Shown here in pieces: positions 6,476-8,066 of a stretch of 8,066 nucleotides of DNA. Where the stretch lies: assembly GCA_964407325.1 (NCBI GenBank), contig CAYOVA010000037.1:1-8066 (forward strand), given 5' to 3'. Position 1 is the stretch's first letter. Each line of letters starts with the position of its first letter. A model generated the notes under the pieces. The model was given only the letters and a program-made list of their open reading frames with translations, ran no database searches and was not told the DNA's origin. This DNA comes from JAOAFZ01 sp964407325. Its GTDB lineage: Bacteria > Patescibacteriota > Microgenomatia > UBA1406 > GWC2-37-13. A program made the position numbers and the translations under genes.

Positions 6476-6575
6476 NNNNNNNNNNNNNNNNNNNNNNNNN
6501 NNNNNNNNNNNNNNNNNNNNNNNNNNNNNNNNNNNNNNNNNNNNNNNNNNNNNNNNNNNNNNNNNNNNNNNNNNN
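6476..6575. other. 100-N scaffold gap
   Basis: The run is exactly 100 N, like the one at 3427-3526, so it is a placeholder rather than a measured distance. It removes the start of the CPBP-like gene and any promoter. Base composition, strand, and mode of translation initiation all change across it. Confidence 0.95.
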
Positions 6576-6579
6576 AGAA

Positions 6580-6611
6580 TTGTAAAAGAACCTATAGTGT
6601 GCTAGTATACA
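6580..6611 (+). promoter_or_regulatory. Probable promoter of the 192-residue protein gene
   Basis: TATACA (6606-6611) is a -10 candidate and TTGTAA (6580-6585) a -35 candidate, with a long 20-nt spacer. The spacer contains ACCTATAGT followed by TAG just before the -10, as in the promoter of the gene at 7425, where three bases fewer give the ideal 17-nt spacer. Transcription would start near 6618, leaving a leader of about 59 nt. The N gap begins immediately upstream. Confidence 0.45.
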
Positions 6612-6619
6612 GCTACGAA

Positions 6620-6656
6620 AGCGGCAATTGAGCCGCTCGAGCTCCGGCATCGCCGG
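6620..6656 (+). promoter_or_regulatory. Two small hairpins in the 5' leader
   Basis: AGCGGC (6620-6625) pairs with GCCGCT (6632-6637) around AATTGA. CCGGC (6644-6648) pairs with GCCGG (6652-6656) around ATC. Both sit between the predicted transcription start and the ATG at 6677. They may stabilise the mRNA or control initiation; no known riboswitch or leader family is recognised. Confidence 0.4.
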
Positions 6657-6676
6657 TAGTAAAAGGAACGTGGGAT

Positions 6677-7255
6677 ATGGCAGAGCAGAACATGGCGGTC
6701 CTGTTCGAAGGCGTCGACACAACCAAGGTTGCCCGGGTTCCGGTCGTTTCCCGGGTGAAGGGCGACAACGGCGGCAAGATGGGGCTCCTCACCTTCATCG
6801 GGGGCGAGGCGCTCAGCCCGGTGGACAGCGACGGGGTGACGGCTGACCCGCAGAGCGACCCGTCGGTGAGGGTCCAGCTCCCCCAGGTCTTCGTGGTCAT
6901 GTGGGAGCCGGTTGAGCTCGGCCGCCCGGGCGACCTCAAGCTCTGCTCGATTGAGGTCGTCCGGAAGTCGTACGTCCTGAATGGTGAGGACATGCTTCCC
7001 AACGGGGTCGTGTTGATGCGCGTTGAGGCCACAAAGGTTCCCAGCAGTCTGAACGTGGTGGTGCAGGTGGCGAACTTTAACCCTGACGCGGTCTTTAGCG
7101 AGGCGGATCGCGCTGACCGTGCTGCCGCGAGGCCGAATCTCGGCGTGCCCCAGCTCGACCTGACGCCCTACCTGCAGCCCTTCGAGCCGAAGGGAATCGC
7201 CCAGTACGGGCGCGAGAACGTGGGGACGTATCGGTTCTCGTTCGTCTGCATGTAG
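6677..7255 (+). CDS. Unrecognised 192-residue soluble, beta-rich protein from a GC-rich gene
   Basis: I do not recognise a family. There is no signal peptide or membrane helix. Alternating hydrophobic and polar stretches (VQLPQVFVVMWEPV at 66-79, NGVVLMRVEATKV at 109-121, SSLNVVVQVANFNP at 123-136) suggest a mainly beta fold, with a charged helical insert ADRADRAAA at ~143-151 and a C-terminal strand TYRFSFVCM. Codon use is strongly GC-rich: 44 of 60 bases are G or C in 6781-6840, against 26 of 60 in 6121-6180 left of the gap. The start at 6677 follows a moderate Shine-Dalgarno (AAGGAA, 6663-6668). It has its own promoter and is followed by two strong hairpins, so it is a single-gene unit. 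Residues ~120-141 resemble the same region of the next protein weakly, hinting at distant paralogy. Confidence 0.7.
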   Translation: MAEQNMAVLFEGVDTTKVARVPVVSRVKGDNGGKMGLLTFIGGEALSPVDSDGVTADPQSDPSVRVQLPQVFVVMWEPVELGRPGDLKLCSIEVVRKSYVLNGEDMLPNGVVLMRVEATKVPSSLNVVVQVANFNPDAVFSEADRADRAAARPNLGVPQLDLTPYLQPFEPKGIAQYGRENVGTYRFSFVCM

Positions 7256-7262
7256 TACCTTT

Positions 7263-7283
7263 CGCTGAGGCTTCTTCTCAGCG
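7263..7283 (+). terminator. Hairpin just after the 192-residue gene
   Basis: CGCTGAG (7263-7269) pairs perfectly with CTCAGCG (7277-7283) around a 7-nt loop, starting 8 nt past the stop codon. No T-tract follows it directly; it may act with the larger hairpin downstream or protect the mRNA 3' end. Confidence 0.5.
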
Positions 7284-7294
7284 GCATTTGGAAT

Positions 7295-7322
7295 TGGAGG
7301 CAGGGCTTATCCCCTGCCTCCA
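7295..7322 (+). terminator. Strong 11-bp terminator-like hairpin
   Basis: TGGAGGCAGGG (7295-7305) pairs perfectly with CCCTGCCTCCA (7312-7322) around a 6-nt loop. A moderately T-rich stretch (TTTCTTCTTC) starts 5 nt later. This is the best intrinsic-terminator candidate in the window and separates the two GC-rich units. Confidence 0.7.
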
Positions 7323-7352
7323 GCAATTTCTTCTTCATACAATAACACCAGC

Positions 7353-7381
7353 TTGCCAAAAACCTATAGTAATAGTATAAT
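7353..7381 (+). promoter_or_regulatory. Promoter of the 186-residue protein gene
   Basis: TTGCCA (7353-7358), an exact 17-nt spacer, and a perfect TATAAT (7376-7381). The spacer contains ACCTATAGT, also found in the promoter of the gene at 6677. Transcription should start near 7388, giving a leader of about 37 nt. The surrounding DNA is AT-rich (19 of 60 bases G or C in 7321-7380), unlike the genes on either side. Confidence 0.72.
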
Positions 7382-7411
7382 AACTCCGCCAAATGTGGCA
7401 AAGAAACCTTT

Positions 7412-7419
7412 GAGGAGGT
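7412..7419 (+). promoter_or_regulatory. Strong Shine-Dalgarno, GAGGAGGT
   Basis: GAGGAGGT ends 5 nt before the ATG at 7425, near-ideal spacing and near-perfect complementarity to the usual 16S 3' end. It fixes the start codon and contrasts with the genes left of the second gap, none of which has a usable Shine-Dalgarno. Confidence 0.85.
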
Positions 7420-7424
7420 AACAC

Positions 7425-7985
7425 ATGTCTGATGAGCAGAAGGCGGCCAAGTTGGCGCCGAAGGTGAACGGCTACCTGTTCGAGATCCGCGACCCGTGGA
7501 ACCGCGGGCCCCTCGCGTTCGCGGAGGTGCTCGGCCTTGACGCGCGCACCGACGGCCGGAGGACGGGGATCGATTTCGACAGCTACCCGAGCTACGCGGA
7601 CGTGAGGGGGGATGCCAGCGGCTACGGCGGCCTCAAGCTCTACGTGTCGCCGCAGGTGGACGCTGAGACCTTCGCCTTTGTGATTGGCGGGGCTGATGTC
7701 AAGCCGAATGAGGTGTACCGCGACCCGGCCAGCGGCCAGGTAGTGTTCTACTTCAGGCTCGCGAGGATCACCCCGGGGGCGAAGACCTCAGTTGTCTTCA
7801 ACGCGTATGTGGCCGGCTTCGAGCCCGACGGCACGCTGTCGAGGACCGCCAAGCAGACGGTGCTCACCGACTTTGAGCCGCTCCGCAACCTCTCGGTGCC
7901 CTGGACCGAGTACGAGGCAAAGCCCTTTGAGGACGACCCCGGCAGCCCGACTATCCGGATCGCTGTGATCACGGCCGACTTGTAG
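7425..7985 (+). CDS. Unrecognised 186-residue soluble, beta-rich protein from a GC-rich gene
   Basis: I do not recognise a family. There is no signal peptide, membrane helix or cysteine. After a short charged start (MSDEQKAAKLAPKV), the chain shows repeated short strands: NGYLFEIRD (15-23), GGLKLYVSP (68-76), ETFAFVIGGADV (81-92), GQVVFYFRLARI (104-115), KTSVVFNAYVAGFEPDG (120-136), and a C-terminal strand TIRIAVITADL. This pattern fits a beta-sandwich or other compact beta domain. Aromatic and Asp/Pro-rich turns (FDSYPSYADVRGD, 51-63) are frequent. The strong promoter, strong ribosome site and terminal hairpin suggest a well-expressed single-gene unit. Coding sequence is GC-rich (39 of 60 bases in 7441-7500). 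The length and layout are close to those of the gene before it, and residues ~115-139 align weakly with that protein. Structural, ligand-binding or surface roles are all open. Confidence 0.75.
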   Translation: MSDEQKAAKLAPKVNGYLFEIRDPWNRGPLAFAEVLGLDARTDGRRTGIDFDSYPSYADVRGDASGYGGLKLYVSPQVDAETFAFVIGGADVKPNEVYRDPASGQVVFYFRLARITPGAKTSVVFNAYVAGFEPDGTLSRTAKQTVLTDFEPLRNLSVPWTEYEAKPFEDDPGSPTIRIAVITADL

Positions 7986-8035
7986 GGCCGGACTTCCACG
8001 ACTCGGAGGCAGGTTTCCGCCAACCGTTCCGCCAA

Positions 8036-8064
8036 GGCGCGGGTGCCCATAAAGCACCCGCGCC
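8036..8064 (+). terminator. Perfect 11-bp GC-rich hairpin at the window end
   Basis: GGCGCGGGTGC (8036-8046) pairs perfectly with GCACCCGCGCC (8054-8064) around a 7-nt loop. It begins 50 nt past the stop of the 186-residue gene. A T-tract, if any, would lie beyond the window. Just upstream a 9-nt direct repeat, TTCCGCCAA, occurs at 8015-8023 and 8027-8035; its meaning is unknown. Confidence 0.65.
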
Positions 8065-8066
8065 GA

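Noticed and set aside
6576..6722. Continuation of the CPBP-like frame across the second gap
   Set aside because: The frame is arbitrary across 100 N, and the residues right of the gap are antisense to the promoter, leader and start of the gene at 6677; they lack the hydrophobic pattern of the protease.
1..8066. Alternative genetic code (TGA read as Gly or Trp), as in some CPR lineages
   Set aside because: All long genes are intact under the standard code with no in-frame TGA. The seven visible stops are four TAA and three TAG; the absence of TGA among only seven stops is not evidence enough.
1..8066. CRISPR arrays, transposon ends, phage genes, toxin-antitoxin pairs
   Set aside because: No regularly spaced repeats, terminal inverted repeats with target duplication, integrase/transposase motifs, or small overlapping gene pairs were seen.

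Overview
The window looks like a scaffold from an uncultivated bacterium, most plausibly of the Candidate Phyla Radiation (Patescibacteria). This is inference. It rests on compact one-gene transcription units, a Pro/Thr-rich linker in a surface protein, envelope proteins with acidic low-complexity tails, and many proteins without a recognisable family. Two runs of exactly 100 N (3427-3526 and 6476-6575) are scaffold gaps of unknown true size, so order and distance across them are not certain.

Left part (1-3426): a minus-strand gene cut by the window edge encodes a protein with a very lysine-rich N-terminus and one membrane helix. It diverges from an MFS-type transporter (299-1498). Next comes a 615-residue secreted, C-terminally membrane-anchored protein with a proline-rich linker and three beta-sandwich-like segments (1550-3397). 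Middle part (3527-6475), all on the minus strand: a membrane-anchored LytR_C-domain protein (3626-4225), a secreted lysozyme/transglycosylase-like protein (4315-5745), and the C-terminal part of a CPBP-family membrane protease homologue (5877-6475, cut by the second gap). These genes point to the cell envelope: surface display, peptidoglycan processing and membrane proteolysis.

Right part (6576-8066): two plus-strand single-gene units (6677-7255 and 7425-7985) encode soluble-looking, beta-rich proteins of 192 and 186 residues that I do not recognise. Their coding sequence is much more GC-rich than the rest of the window, while the promoter region between them is AT-rich. The two units share a promoter-core motif. 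Hairpins follow both genes, and the second has a strong Shine-Dalgarno sequence.

The most interesting global signal is in initiation. All five gene starts visible left of the second gap have a -10-like hexamer ending 6-8 nt before the ATG and no usable Shine-Dalgarno, which predicts leaderless mRNAs. The two right-hand genes have ordinary 5' leaders. This may mark two real gene classes in one genome, a transferred block, or a scaffold joined from two organisms. I found no CRISPR array, rRNA, tRNA, transposase or phage gene.
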